This document shows, one piece after another, positions 10,070 to 18,214 of a stretch of DNA of 64,000 nucleotides. Below the pieces are notes generated by a model. That model was not told the DNA's origin, ran no database searches, and saw nothing but the letters and a program-made list of their open reading frames with translations. The translations under genes and the position numbers were made by a program. Position 1 is the first letter of the stretch. Each line of letters begins with the position of its first letter. The stretch covers positions 62,001-126,000 of the forward strand of contig CAJOEN010000012.1 of NCBI GenBank assembly GCA_905233475.1, given 5' to 3'. The DNA comes from an uncultured Bacteroidales bacterium (GTDB lineage Bacteria > Bacteroidota > Bacteroidia > Bacteroidales > P3).

Positions 10070-11251
10070 TTATTTTTTATTTGTTTCGGTGTCTTTAGAC
10101 GGCAAAATATAACTTGTCAAACGGATTATAAGCGATAGTGCAATGGGAATCACCGCGGTGTTGAACTGTTGCGGAAGCCATGCAAAACCTATCACAACGG
10201 TGGCAACGCAGGCCATTGCGATATAAAGCACTATGCGGTTCGACTTGCGCAAACGGAAAACTATGTACAGGAAAAGCGGATTAAGCCACAGTATATTGAG
10301 GTTGGCCTTGGTACACCAATGTATGGTGAAAAACCACATAACAATCACTATTACAGATAGTAATGCCACTGCCGAAAACAACGGGATGTCGAGCCATCTG
10401 AGTTTCCATTGCTTTATGTATCCCATAACCGAAAGTATGGCCACAATAACAAAAAGTAGCCAAAACACCAAGTCGGGTGAAAGGCTTTCGGCATTGGGCT
10501 CTTTGGTTTCGGGTAGCACCTGTACCGAGGTTTCTGCCAAAGGCTGCGCTGTCGCCGCCATAGGAGTGGTGTCCAGCTGGTTTTCCAAATCGAAAGGAAT
10601 GAACATATAATCGAATGTGGACAGCGGACGGTCGCAACGCATTCCCAACAGCATATCCACGCCAAACTGCCACCACTTGAGGCGTCCCGTGTAGGGATAA
10701 ATCATCTGGCGGAAGGTTTTGTTTGTGTCTGAGCGTTGTTTGGCAAAAACAGTCCTGTCTTCGAGGGCGTTGGCAATCATATCGCGGGCACGGGTGGCAC
10801 AGTTGTCGCGAAAGAAATCGTATAGGTAGAAGCGGTTTTGTGGACGGCAGTTTTCTTCCAACGCAGTGTAAAGCCTGTTGCGTTCGGCAAGGCTCATGCG
10901 CAGGCGTTGCTCTGTTAGGGAACGACCTTCCCACCAATAGTTATTGACAAAATTTCTGTAGCTCGATGCCGATACGCAGTAGTTGAGGTATCCGCGAATA
11001 AATCTCAAATAAAGATGGGGAGTCCCAAAATCGAAAGTGCCGTAATTGTAAACCCTGTCGAGGTTTTGGGATGGGTCGCACACTCTTATGGCGGTGTGGC
11101 CGAAAGCGAGGTAATAGTCGTTGCCCGCACCGCAGGTTATCAGGCTTACAAACGAACTGTCTGAGAGTTTGTCGTCGGCTTTTGCCGACACTCCACAGAA
11201 AAGAAGTGCGGCGAAAAATACTATTATTGTCCGTAATGACGGTTGTTGCAT
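10070..11251 (-). CDS. DUF4105 family membrane protein
   Basis: The protein starts at the ATG at 11251 (MQQPSLRTIIVFFAALLF), which gives a signal sequence; a longer reading from TTG at 11299 would run through the promoter and is rejected. The exported N-terminal half carries the DUF4105 pattern common in Bacteroidota (SLITCGAGNDYYLAFGHTAIRV, NYGTFDFGTPHLYLRFIRG, DNCATRARD). The C-terminal part (from about residue 245) contains four or five hydrophobic helices. The biochemical role of the family is unknown; the conserved Cys/His residues in GHTAIR and DNCATR resemble a hydrolase-like site, which is only an inference. It is operonic with the following hypothetical gene. Confidence 0.8.
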   Translation of the reverse strand: MQQPSLRTIIVFFAALLFCGVSAKADDKLSDSSFVSLITCGAGNDYYLAFGHTAIRVCDPSQNLDRVYNYGTFDFGTPHLYLRFIRGYLNYCVSASSYRNFVNNYWWEGRSLTEQRLRMSLAERNRLYTALEENCRPQNRFYLYDFFRDNCATRARDMIANALEDRTVFAKQRSDTNKTFRQMIYPYTGRLKWWQFGVDMLLGMRCDRPLSTFDYMFIPFDLENQLDTTPMAATAQPLAETSVQVLPETKEPNAESLSPDLVFWLLFVIVAILSVMGYIKQWKLRWLDIPLFSAVALLSVIVIVMWFFTIHWCTKANLNILWLNPLFLYIVFRLRKSNRIVLYIAMACVATVVIGFAWLPQQFNTAVIPIALSLIIRLTSYILPSKDTETNKK

Positions 11252-11269
11252 AATTTGACTTTTAAAATG

Positions 11270-11300
11270 CAAATTTACAAAAAAATTGGCAAACGGCAAA
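11270..11300 (-). promoter_or_regulatory. Promoter of the DUF4105 operon
   Basis: On the minus strand a -7 box TAAATTTG (11270-11277) is preceded by TTTG (11297-11300) with exactly 19 bp between them, the canonical Bacteroidota promoter. The predicted start site lies about 12 bases before the ATG at 11251. Confidence 0.7.
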
Positions 11301-11365
11301 AAAAGTTTACCTTTCCGTAGTTGCTACGGAACACATTTTCGGCTGGCTTCTGTGATAGTTGTTTG

Positions 11366-12610
11366 CTATTCGCTCTTTACCAGGCAGTTGTCCAGCTGGC
11401 GGCAAAGGTCGTCCTTGTCCATTTTCTGGCCGATGAACACGAGTTTTTGCATACGGTCTCCGTACAGGTCGTCCCAGTCGTTGAGCACTTGCGGATTGGC
11501 CATCATAAACATCTGTAGTTCCTCGGGTTGCATTGCCGCATACCATTGACCAACATCACGTAGCGAAACTTGTTTGCCTACTTGGTCGAAAACGTAGCAG
11601 GTATCGTATTCTTCACGGAAATAGCACACGCCTTTGGCACGTATCACATTTTTGGGCAAACGGCTCACGAACTCGTCGAAACGTCTTAGATAGAACGGTT
11701 TGCGGGAATAGTAAACAAATGTGCCAATACCGTATTCCTCGGCCTCACCCTCGTCGTGATGATGGTGGTGATGGTGATGTTCGTGGGATTCTTCGTGGTG
11801 GTGGTGATGGTGTTCGTGTTCGTCGTCATCATGTTCGCCTTCGTGGTGGTGGTGAATGTGTAGGTCGTCGTCATCATCGTGAATATCCTCCACCACACGC
11901 ACCCAAGTGGCCGAAGTCGCAGTTTTCTCGAAATCAAACATGTGGGTGTGCAGTATCTGTCCGAAGTCCACATTGCCGTAATCGCAGGTGATAATGCGCG
12001 CTTTTGGGTTGAGGGTATGCACCAACTGACGTATGCGTCCGAGTTCCGACCCCGATACCTCGGAAGCTTTGTTTATCAATACAATGTTGCAGAACTCGAT
12101 TTGCTGTATTATAAGATTTTCCAAATCATCTTCCTCGAAATTGCGTGCGGTGAGGTCGGTGCCGCCGAAGTCGTTTTGCATGCGCAGAGCATCCACCACG
12201 GTAACTACGCAGTCGATACGCGGCAGGCCGTTGCGGGTGTATTTTTCTTCGATAGTGGGCATGGAACAGATGGTTTGCGCTATGGGTTCGGGTTCGCATA
12301 TACCGCTGGCTTCTATTACGATGTAGTCGAACTTACGTTGGGCGATGATTTCGCTCAGTTGTTCAACGAGATCCATTTTCAAGGTACAGCAGATACAGCC
12401 GTTTTGCAGGGCTACTAAACTTTCGTCCTTTTTACCCACAACACCGCCTTGCTGAATGAGGTCGGCGTCAATATTCACTTCTCCTAAATCATTCACAATC
12501 ACCGCAAAACGCAATCCCTTGCGGTTGTTCAAGATATTGTTTACCAAGGTTGTTTTTCCGCTACCCAAATATCCAGTAAGCAGAAGTACAGGTATGCTGT
12601 ATTGTTCCAT
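11366..12610 (-). CDS. CobW/COG0523-family GTPase with histidine-rich segment
   Basis: COG0523 proteins are GTPases that deliver or manage metals, often zinc. This 414-residue member has Walker A GYLGSGKTT (13-21), the family's metal-binding GCICC (71-75), a Walker B/switch region around DYIVIEASG, and NKASE in the guanine-recognition position. A very histidine/acid-rich segment (about residues 244-290, bases 11741-11880) separates the GTPase domain from the C-terminal CobW_C domain; such segments usually bind zinc or nickel. No partner metal enzyme gene is adjacent. It is 110 bp from ddl on the same strand. Zinc is the likeliest metal, by family analogy only. Confidence 0.9.
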   Translation of the reverse strand: MEQYSIPVLLLTGYLGSGKTTLVNNILNNRKGLRFAVIVNDLGEVNIDADLIQQGGVVGKKDESLVALQNGCICCTLKMDLVEQLSEIIAQRKFDYIVIEASGICEPEPIAQTICSMPTIEEKYTRNGLPRIDCVVTVVDALRMQNDFGGTDLTARNFEEDDLENLIIQQIEFCNIVLINKASEVSGSELGRIRQLVHTLNPKARIITCDYGNVDFGQILHTHMFDFEKTATSATWVRVVEDIHDDDDDLHIHHHHEGEHDDDEHEHHHHHHEESHEHHHHHHHHDEGEAEEYGIGTFVYYSRKPFYLRRFDEFVSRLPKNVIRAKGVCYFREEYDTCYVFDQVGKQVSLRDVGQWYAAMQPEELQMFMMANPQVLNDWDDLYGDRMQKLVFIGQKMDKDDLCRQLDNCLVKSE

Positions 12611-12720
12611 TGCTTTTATGTTTTATGCGCTTTTAAATGAATGTGTTATACTATAAATTGTGCCTATTGCTTTCTTTTTGGTGGTGCAATGTGCAAGATT
12701 CCGCTCGATGGCGTGCAAAA

Positions 12721-13701
12721 TCATAAGAAACTCTCTATCAGCATGGTATATAGCTGTGTAGTGCTTATGCCCATAGCACGTGCCTGTTTTGGAACTATGC
12801 TTTCCGCCGATTGTCCGGGTATAGTGTTGATTTCCAAGAAATAAAGTTGTTTTTTGTTTTCGTTGTAGATAAAATCGATCCGCACTATTCCACGGCAATT
12901 GAGAAGGCTGTACAACTTTTTGGCGGTGTTTTGTATCTCTTCGGCCACCTTTGGTTCCACTTCGGCGGGAGTTATTTCGTGGGATAGTCCGTGGTATTTA
13001 GCCTCGTAGTCGAAAAACTCACGACCTATGGGAATTATTTCGGTAACAGGGAATGCAATAAGTTCTGTCTTGGTTTGGATTACACCGCACCCAAATTCGC
13101 GTCCCTCGATGAACTCCTCTACAAGCACCTGCTCGTCCTCGTGCAAGGCACGGTCAATAGCCGCCGACAGTTCTTCGGGACGTTTCACCTTGGTCATTCC
13201 TACGCTGGAACCTCCTGCGGCGGGTTTTACAAAAATTGGCAGTTCAAGTTCCGAAAGTATGGCTTTTGTATCGACCTGTCCTTCGTATAGAAGCCTCGAT
13301 TTTGCCAAAGTCACAACTCCAAAGCTACGCACCAACGGATTGCAGTAACCCTTGTTGAAAGTCAGTGCCGAGGTGTAAAAACCGCAGGTAGTGTATTTTA
13401 GTCCTATCATATCGAAATATCCCTGAATGCGTCCGTTTTCGCCCGGATTTCCGTGTATTATGATAAAAGCGAGGTCGAAATTGATTTTTTCACCGTCGAG
13501 CGTAATGGAAAAATCGTTCTTATCTACCGGCACGTGTACGCCGTCGTCCGAAAGGAAAAACCACTCATTTGGTTCAATCACAATGCGGTAAGCGGTGAAT
13601 TTCTCTTTGTCAAGAGCCTTGTAAACCTCGTTTCCACTATTTATTGAAATATCGTGTTCTCCCGAAAAACCGCCCATCACAAGGGCTATCTTTTTTTTCA
13701 T
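12721..13701 (-). CDS. ddl: D-alanine--D-alanine ligase
   Basis: Ddl joins two D-alanines with ATP for peptidoglycan precursors in the cytoplasm. The 326-residue protein has the N-terminal GGFSGEHDISINSG motif, the ATP-grasp region KPAAGGSSVGMTKVK, the metal-binding FLEINTIPGQS near the C terminus, and a normal length. The start ATG at 13701 gives MKKKIALVMGG, as expected. It diverges from the NSS transporter gene, with a -7 element about 90 bp upstream. Confidence 0.97.
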   Translation of the reverse strand: MKKKIALVMGGFSGEHDISINSGNEVYKALDKEKFTAYRIVIEPNEWFFLSDDGVHVPVDKNDFSITLDGEKINFDLAFIIIHGNPGENGRIQGYFDMIGLKYTTCGFYTSALTFNKGYCNPLVRSFGVVTLAKSRLLYEGQVDTKAILSELELPIFVKPAAGGSSVGMTKVKRPEELSAAIDRALHEDEQVLVEEFIEGREFGCGVIQTKTELIAFPVTEIIPIGREFFDYEAKYHGLSHEITPAEVEPKVAEEIQNTAKKLYSLLNCRGIVRIDFIYNENKKQLYFLEINTIPGQSAESIVPKQARAMGISTTQLYTMLIESFL

Positions 13702-13791
13702 GATTGCTTAATTTGATTTTGTCGGATAAAATACTTTGTTTTAAGGTTTTAAATAATCTTTAAAGAAAATCTGCCATAGGGCAAGGTTTTG

Positions 13792-13799
13792 CAAAATTA
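13792..13799 (-). promoter_or_regulatory. Candidate -7 element for ddl
   Basis: TAATTTTG on the minus strand matches TAnnTTTG. It implies a leader of roughly 85 bases before the ddl ATG. No well-spaced TTTG lies upstream. Confidence 0.45.
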
Positions 13800-13884
13800 C
13801 AAATTATATTTCAAATGGCGATTCATTTTGGTTAAAAAAGTAAGCAAAACCTAAATTCATGAGCCACAACTAAAAATTTTTTCG

Positions 13885-13892
13885 TAACTTTG
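13885..13892 (+). promoter_or_regulatory. Candidate -7 element for the NSS-que operon
   Basis: TAACTTTG matches the Bacteroidota -7 consensus and ends 25 bp before the ATG at 13918. The -33 box is not obvious. It probably drives the transporter and the queFCDE genes behind it. Confidence 0.5.
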
Positions 13893-13917
13893 CATATCAA
13901 AAACCAACAAAATTATT

Positions 13918-15264
13918 ATGACTGACAATTCGCGTGGATTCACTTCGAGCATAGGTGCTATTCTTGCCGCCGCCGGCGGTGCTGTAGGACTTGGCAACAT
14001 CTGGCGTTTTCCCTATATGCTGGGACAGAACGGCGGCGGCGCCTTCCTGCTGATATACGTATTTTTCGTTATTATGATAGGCATACCCCTGATGATGACG
14101 GAGTTTGTGATAGGACGCCGTTCGCAGAGCAATGTGGTGGGCGCCTACCGCACTATGGGCGGCAAACACAAAGGCTGGATGGCGCTGGGCGTGCTCGGCA
14201 TAGTGGCCGCACTGCTCATCTACGCTTTCTACAGCGTGGTGGCCGGCTGGACTCTCAACTACGTGGTGCTGTCGTGCAGCGGACAACTCAACGGCCTCGC
14301 TCCCGACGCAGTATCGCAGACCTTCTCCGATTTCTCGCAAGGCTCATACCTGCCGCTTATCTATCAGTTTGCATTTCTGGCGCTTACAGGACTTGTAATA
14401 ACTATGGGCGTGCAGAAAGGCATCGAAAAGGTGTCGAAAGTGCTTATGCCTATTCTCTTCATACTTTTGCTGGTGATGTGCGTGCGCTCGCTTACGCTTA
14501 GCGGTGCCTCGCAAGGTCTCAATTTTCTTTTCAAGCCCGATTTCGGCAAGATAACCGGCAAGGGGGTGCTCGAAGCCTTGGGACAGTCGTTCTTCTCGCT
14601 CAGTCTCGGCATGGGTGCCATGATAACCTACGGCACGTACATCCGCAAGGAGGACAAACTACTGAAAACCAGCACTTGGATTGCCGTTTGCGACTCTCTG
14701 GTGGCAATACTGGCAGGCATTGTGATATTCCCCGCCGTGTTCGCCTTTGGCATGGACCCCGCCGGCGGCCCCGAACTGGTGTATATCGTCCTTCCCAACG
14801 TGTTCAACAGCATGCCTTTCGGCAACATCTTTTCCATAGTGTTCTTCGTGCTTCTTGGCATAGCCGCTCTCACCTCCACCATCTCGCTGCTGGAGATTTT
14901 GGTGGCTTTCGCCGTTGAGGAGCTGCACTGGAAACGCGGCGCGGCCTCGGTGGTGGCTTCGCTTATGGTGTTTGCCATCGGTGCGTTCTGCGCATTGTCG
15001 TTCGGTCCGCTGAAAGAGTTCACGATTTTCGGAAAGACAGTCTTCGACCTTTTCGACATGCTCACCGCATCGTACATCATGCCTATAGGCGCCCTGCTGA
15101 TGGTCATTTTCCTCGGCTGGTTCTACCCCAAGGCCGGAGTCAGAGACGAACTTTCGAACGGAGGCACCCTCAAGGCACGTTTCTTCGGCATATACTATTT
15201 CCTGCTGCGATACGTCGCACCTATAGCATTGATTATCATTTTAATATACGGAATAATCGGATAA
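13918..15264 (+). CDS. Neurotransmitter:sodium symporter (NSS/SNF) family transporter
   Basis: NSS transporters (LeuT/MhsT type) import amino acids or related amines with sodium. The 448-residue protein has 11-12 predicted membrane helices. The unwound TM1 signature AVGLGNIWRFPY (22-33) and the following GGGAFLLIY provide the sodium and substrate sites; the TM6-8 regions are present (SFFSLSLGMGAMITYGTY, TSTISLLEI). The substrate cannot be told from sequence. It lies 30 bp upstream of queF, and no terminator is visible between them, so it may share the que transcript. Confidence 0.92.
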   Translation: MTDNSRGFTSSIGAILAAAGGAVGLGNIWRFPYMLGQNGGGAFLLIYVFFVIMIGIPLMMTEFVIGRRSQSNVVGAYRTMGGKHKGWMALGVLGIVAALLIYAFYSVVAGWTLNYVVLSCSGQLNGLAPDAVSQTFSDFSQGSYLPLIYQFAFLALTGLVITMGVQKGIEKVSKVLMPILFILLLVMCVRSLTLSGASQGLNFLFKPDFGKITGKGVLEALGQSFFSLSLGMGAMITYGTYIRKEDKLLKTSTWIAVCDSLVAILAGIVIFPAVFAFGMDPAGGPELVYIVLPNVFNSMPFGNIFSIVFFVLLGIAALTSTISLLEILVAFAVEELHWKRGAASVVASLMVFAIGAFCALSFGPLKEFTIFGKTVFDLFDMLTASYIMPIGALLMVIFLGWFYPKAGVRDELSNGGTLKARFFGIYYFLLRYVAPIALIIILIYGIIG

Positions 15265-15294
15265 CCTACCATCCATTTTAATAAAGACAGAAAA

Positions 15295-15762
15295 ATGAGC
15301 AGAACCAACACCGACGGGATAACGCTTCTGGGCAACCAAGGCACCAAATTCCCTACCGACTACGCCCCTCAGCTGCTGGAGACTTTCGAAAACCAGCACC
15401 CCGACAACGACTACCTTATAACCCTCGTATGTAACGAATTTACAAGCCTCTGTCCCATCACCGGACAGCCCGATTTCGCAAAAATCGTCATCAACTACAT
15501 ACCGGCAGTGCGGATGGTGGAAAGCAAGAGCCTCAAGCTGTACCTCGGCAGTTTCCGCAACCACGGCGATTTCCACGAGGACTGCGTGAATATCATCATG
15601 AAAGACCTTGTGCGACTGATGGAGCCCAAATATATCGACGTTACGGGCATTTTCAACTCTCGCGGCGGCATTGCCATATACCCATTTGCACAGCATGTGG
15701 GCGACCACCGTTTCGACGAACTCGCAAAACAACGTATATTGCAGGCTTTCAACAACAAATAA
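15295..15762 (+). CDS. queF: NADPH-dependent preQ0 reductase QueF
   Basis: QueF reduces 7-cyano-7-deazaguanine (preQ0) to preQ1 in queuosine synthesis. The 155-residue protein is the short, single-domain type. It carries the catalytic Cys and Asp in CPITGQPD (C53, D60) and the QueF NADPH-binding motif ESKSLKLYL (76-84), which separates it from GTP cyclohydrolase I. It is the first of four consecutive que genes; queC follows after 8 bp. The order F-C-D-E places the last step first. Confidence 0.97.
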   Translation: MSRTNTDGITLLGNQGTKFPTDYAPQLLETFENQHPDNDYLITLVCNEFTSLCPITGQPDFAKIVINYIPAVRMVESKSLKLYLGSFRNHGDFHEDCVNIIMKDLVRLMEPKYIDVTGIFNSRGGIAIYPFAQHVGDHRFDELAKQRILQAFNNK

Positions 15763-15770
15763 CAAGCACC

Positions 15771-16427
15771 ATGAAAGACTCCCTGATTATTGTTTCGGGC
15801 GGCATGGACTCCATAACGCTACTCTACGACAAACGCGACGACATAGCCCTTGCCGTTACCTACGACTACGGCAGCAACCACAACCGTCAGGAGCTGGAAT
15901 ACGCCCTCTACCACTGCCGCACCCTCGGCATCGAGCAGCTGGTGATACCCCTCGATTTCTTCTCACGCTATTTCAAATCGTCGTTGCTGCAAGGTCCCGA
16001 CGCCATTCCCGAATGCGCCTACACCGACGAGAGCATGAAATCCACCGTTGTGCCTTTCCGCAACGGCATTATGCTTGCCATCGCCTGCGGTCTGGCCGAA
16101 ACGAGAGGCCTGCACAAAGTGCTGATAGCCAACCACTCCGGCGACCACGCCATCTATCCCGACTGCCGCGAGGAGTTTATCAACGCCATGTCGCACGCCA
16201 TGAGTAGCGGCACTTACGAAAACATCACGGTATCAGCACCTTACACCAACATCTCTAAATCCGACATCGCCAAGATAGGCAAAAGCCTCGGCATAGACTA
16301 CTCCAAGACCTACTCGTGCTACAAGGGCGGAATCAAGCACTGCGGCCGTTGCGCCACCTGCATCGAACGCAAGGAAGCCCTGCGACTGGCTGGAATAAAA
16401 GACAACACGGAATACGAGTTCAGTTGA
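15771..16427 (+). CDS. queC: 7-cyano-7-deazaguanine synthase QueC
   Basis: QueC uses ATP and ammonia to convert 7-carboxy-7-deazaguanine to preQ0. The 218-residue protein has the PP-loop SGGMDS (9-14) and the C-terminal zinc site built from four cysteines (CYKGGIKHCGRCATC). The length is normal. Its stop codon (16425-16427) lies inside the first units of a 7-bp repeat array that fills the gap to queD, so the end of this gene may have been touched by the array. Confidence 0.97.
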   Translation: MKDSLIIVSGGMDSITLLYDKRDDIALAVTYDYGSNHNRQELEYALYHCRTLGIEQLVIPLDFFSRYFKSSLLQGPDAIPECAYTDESMKSTVVPFRNGIMLAIACGLAETRGLHKVLIANHSGDHAIYPDCREEFINAMSHAMSSGTYENITVSAPYTNISKSDIAKIGKSLGIDYSKTYSCYKGGIKHCGRCATCIERKEALRLAGIKDNTEYEFS

Positions 16428-16505
16428 AAATTGAAAGTTGAAAGTTGAAAATTAATTCGGAGTTCGGAACTCGGAAGTCGGAACGAATAATTACTAATTA
16501 CTCAT
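16422..16505. repeat. In-phase heptad repeat array between queC and queD
   Basis: Twelve consecutive 7-bp units keep the same phase but change identity in blocks: AGTTGAA/AATTGAA (4 units), a transition unit AATTAAT, TCGGAAC-like (4 units), then GAATAAT, TACTAAT and TACTCAT. It begins in the last codons of queC and ends just before the queD ATG. The even 7-bp spacing through three different unit sequences cannot be explained by one simple tandem duplication. Confidence 0.75.
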
Positions 16506-16513
16506 TACAAAAA

Positions 16514-16864
16514 ATGTTCTACGTATCAAAAAGAATGGAAATAGCTGGTTGCCACCAACTTACCCTCCCCTACCCCAGCAAATGTCAGGGGATGCACGGA
16601 CACAACTGGATTGTAACCGTTTATTGCAAGGCCGAACAGCTTGACGAGAACGGCATGGTGGCCGATTTCCACGTCATCAAAGAGAAAATCCACGGCTACC
16701 TCGACCACGGCAATTTCAACGACCTGCTGCCTTTCAACCCCACCGCCGAGAACATAGCCCGCTGGATAACCGAACAGATACCCGGCTGCTACAAGGCCTC
16801 GGTGCAGGAGAGCGAAGGCAACGTGGCCGTGTATGTGGTGGACGACAAGTGCTACGAACTATGA
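16514..16864 (+). CDS. queD: 6-carboxy-5,6,7,8-tetrahydropterin synthase QueD
   Basis: QueD converts dihydroneopterin triphosphate to 6-carboxytetrahydropterin in the queuosine pathway. The start is taken at ATG 16514 (MFYVSKRMEIAGCHQL), giving 116 residues, the normal size; the in-frame ATG at 16445 lies inside the heptad repeat and would add 23 repeat-encoded residues. Zinc ligands are the His in GCHQL and the two in HGH. The catalytic Cys lies in CQGMHGH, the CxxxHGH signature. The last bases overlap the queE start in an ATGA junction. Confidence 0.95.
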   Translation: MFYVSKRMEIAGCHQLTLPYPSKCQGMHGHNWIVTVYCKAEQLDENGMVADFHVIKEKIHGYLDHGNFNDLLPFNPTAENIARWITEQIPGCYKASVQESEGNVAVYVVDDKCYEL

Positions 16865-17439
16865 GGGTGAACGAGATTTTCCACTCGCTACAGGGCGAAG
16901 GCTACAACACGGGCAAATCCGCTGTGTTTGTACGTCTTTCGGGATGCAACCTGCAATGTCCTTTCTGCGACACCGACCACGATACTTTCCACGAGATGAG
17001 CGAAGAGCAAATTGCCGAAGAAGTGTCGCAATACACTGCCAATCTGGTGGTTATAACCGGAGGCGAACCGGCTATACAACTAACAGAAACTCTGATAGAT
17101 AAACTCCACGCCATAGGCAAAACCGTGGCGGTGGAAACCAACGGCACCCAGCCTCTGCCCTCCAACATCGACTGGATTACCGTCAGTCCCAAAGAGGATT
17201 TTGTGGGAATTACGGGCCGAGTGGCGATAAGCCGTGCCGACGAGGTGAAGGTGATTTTCGACGGCGAGCACCCCGTGTCGGATTTCGGAATAGCCGCCCG
17301 GCACTACTTTGTGCAGCCCTGCGACACCGGCGACGAAACCAAGAACGGAATCATCACTAAAAAATGTGTGAAGTTCGTAAAACAAAATCCCCGATGGCAA
17401 CTCTCGCTACAGACACACAAATTACTGAATATCAAATAA
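16861..17439 (+). CDS. queE: 7-carboxy-7-deazaguanine synthase QueE (radical SAM)
   Basis: QueE contracts the pterin ring to 7-carboxy-7-deazaguanine using a 4Fe-4S cluster and SAM. The ATG at 16861 overlaps the queD stop (ATGA), giving translational coupling and 192 residues. The cluster-binding motif is CNLQCPFC (CxxxCxxC); the N terminus VNEIFHSLQGEGYNTGKSAVFVRLSGC is diagnostic. GGEPAIQ is the SAM-binding GGEP motif. It ends the que operon, followed at once by a strong hairpin terminator. Confidence 0.97.
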   Translation: MRVNEIFHSLQGEGYNTGKSAVFVRLSGCNLQCPFCDTDHDTFHEMSEEQIAEEVSQYTANLVVITGGEPAIQLTETLIDKLHAIGKTVAVETNGTQPLPSNIDWITVSPKEDFVGITGRVAISRADEVKVIFDGEHPVSDFGIAARHYFVQPCDTGDETKNGIITKKCVKFVKQNPRWQLSLQTHKLLNIK

Positions 17440-17444
17440 AAAAA

Positions 17445-17476
17445 AAGAGGGTCGGTTCCTGAAAACCGACCCTCTT
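17445..17476 (+). terminator. Rho-independent terminator of the que operon
   Basis: A 13-bp perfect stem (AAGAGGGTCGGTT, 17445-17457, with its complement at 17464-17476) has a six-base loop. It begins six bases after the queE stop. The U tract is short on the plus strand, but stem strength and position support termination. Confidence 0.8.
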
Positions 17477-17867
17477 ACATTTAATATACATTTAATAACA
17501 TGGAGAATTTTCTATTTTAACTAATTGATTATAAATTGGTTTTTCATGATGTCAATTGTCAGTTTTTCTTTTGCAAAGATACAATCACAATAAAAACGGG
17601 ACAATACCCAATAATGATGATTTTTTGAAAAAACAGTGGGGTTGTCTTAAATTCATTTATAGGTGCAACACGGGTGGCAAAAAAGAAGCACCAAAAACAA
17701 ATCCAAAAATGTAATAAGACACATTATTTGTCGTTATTGTAATTAAATTTGGCAAATATCCAACAGTGCCACTTGCTTGCGGCGATAGCCATACGCTGAC
17801 GCTAAAGATTTTGCTGGAAAAGACATTTGTATAAATAACTGATATTGAAAAAATAAATTAAGATATT
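17477..17867. other. Gene-free gap between queE and the PAS gene
   Basis: About 390 AT-rich bases with no convincing reading frame. A TAAATTTG sequence (17744-17751) matches the -7 consensus and could start the PAS-ribD-yigZ transcript, which would then have a leader of more than 100 bases; no properly spaced -33 box was found. No riboflavin (FMN) riboswitch pattern was recognised. Confidence 0.4.
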
Positions 17868-18209
17868 ATGAATTACCTTAACGAACTTGATGTGGCCATA
17901 ACTGTATGCGATACTGAAGGCAACATATTGGAAATGAACGAGAAATCGGCTAAAACCTTTGAAAAGTCGGGAGGCAAAGACCTTATTGGCGGCAACCTGC
18001 TCAACTGCCATCCCGAACCGGCACGCTCCAAATTGATTGATATGCTGCACAATCCACGAACCAACGCCTATACCCTAGAAAAAAACGGCATAAAGAAACT
18101 TATTTACCAAACGCCGTGGTACGACAACGGAAAATTCGGCGGTCTGGTGGAGCTTTCGTTGGAAATCCCCTTTGAAATGCCGCATTACGTGCGCAAACCG
18201 CAACAATAA
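17868..18209 (+). CDS. Stand-alone PAS domain protein
   Basis: The 113-residue protein is a single PAS fold with no output domain. The opening LDVAITVCDTEGNILEMNEKSAKTF is the PAS core start. DLIGGNLLNCHPEPARSKL resembles the conserved segment of PAS domains related to DUF438-type sensors. The end is a strand (GGLVELSLEI) and a short tail. PAS domains bind flavin, haem or small ligands, or form dimers; the ligand here cannot be told. It is 5 bp upstream of ribD on the same strand, so it is co-expressed with riboflavin synthesis. Confidence 0.8.
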   Translation: MNYLNELDVAITVCDTEGNILEMNEKSAKTFEKSGGKDLIGGNLLNCHPEPARSKLIDMLHNPRTNAYTLEKNGIKKLIYQTPWYDNGKFGGLVELSLEIPFEMPHYVRKPQQ

Positions 18210-18214
18210 ACGTT

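Noticed and set aside
15265-15294. PreQ1 riboswitch before queF
   Set aside because: Only 30 bp separate the transporter stop from queF and no aptamer-like pairing is visible.
16422-16505. CRISPR array
   Set aside because: Units are 7 bp, contiguous and degenerate, with no spacers; no cas genes are present anywhere in the window.
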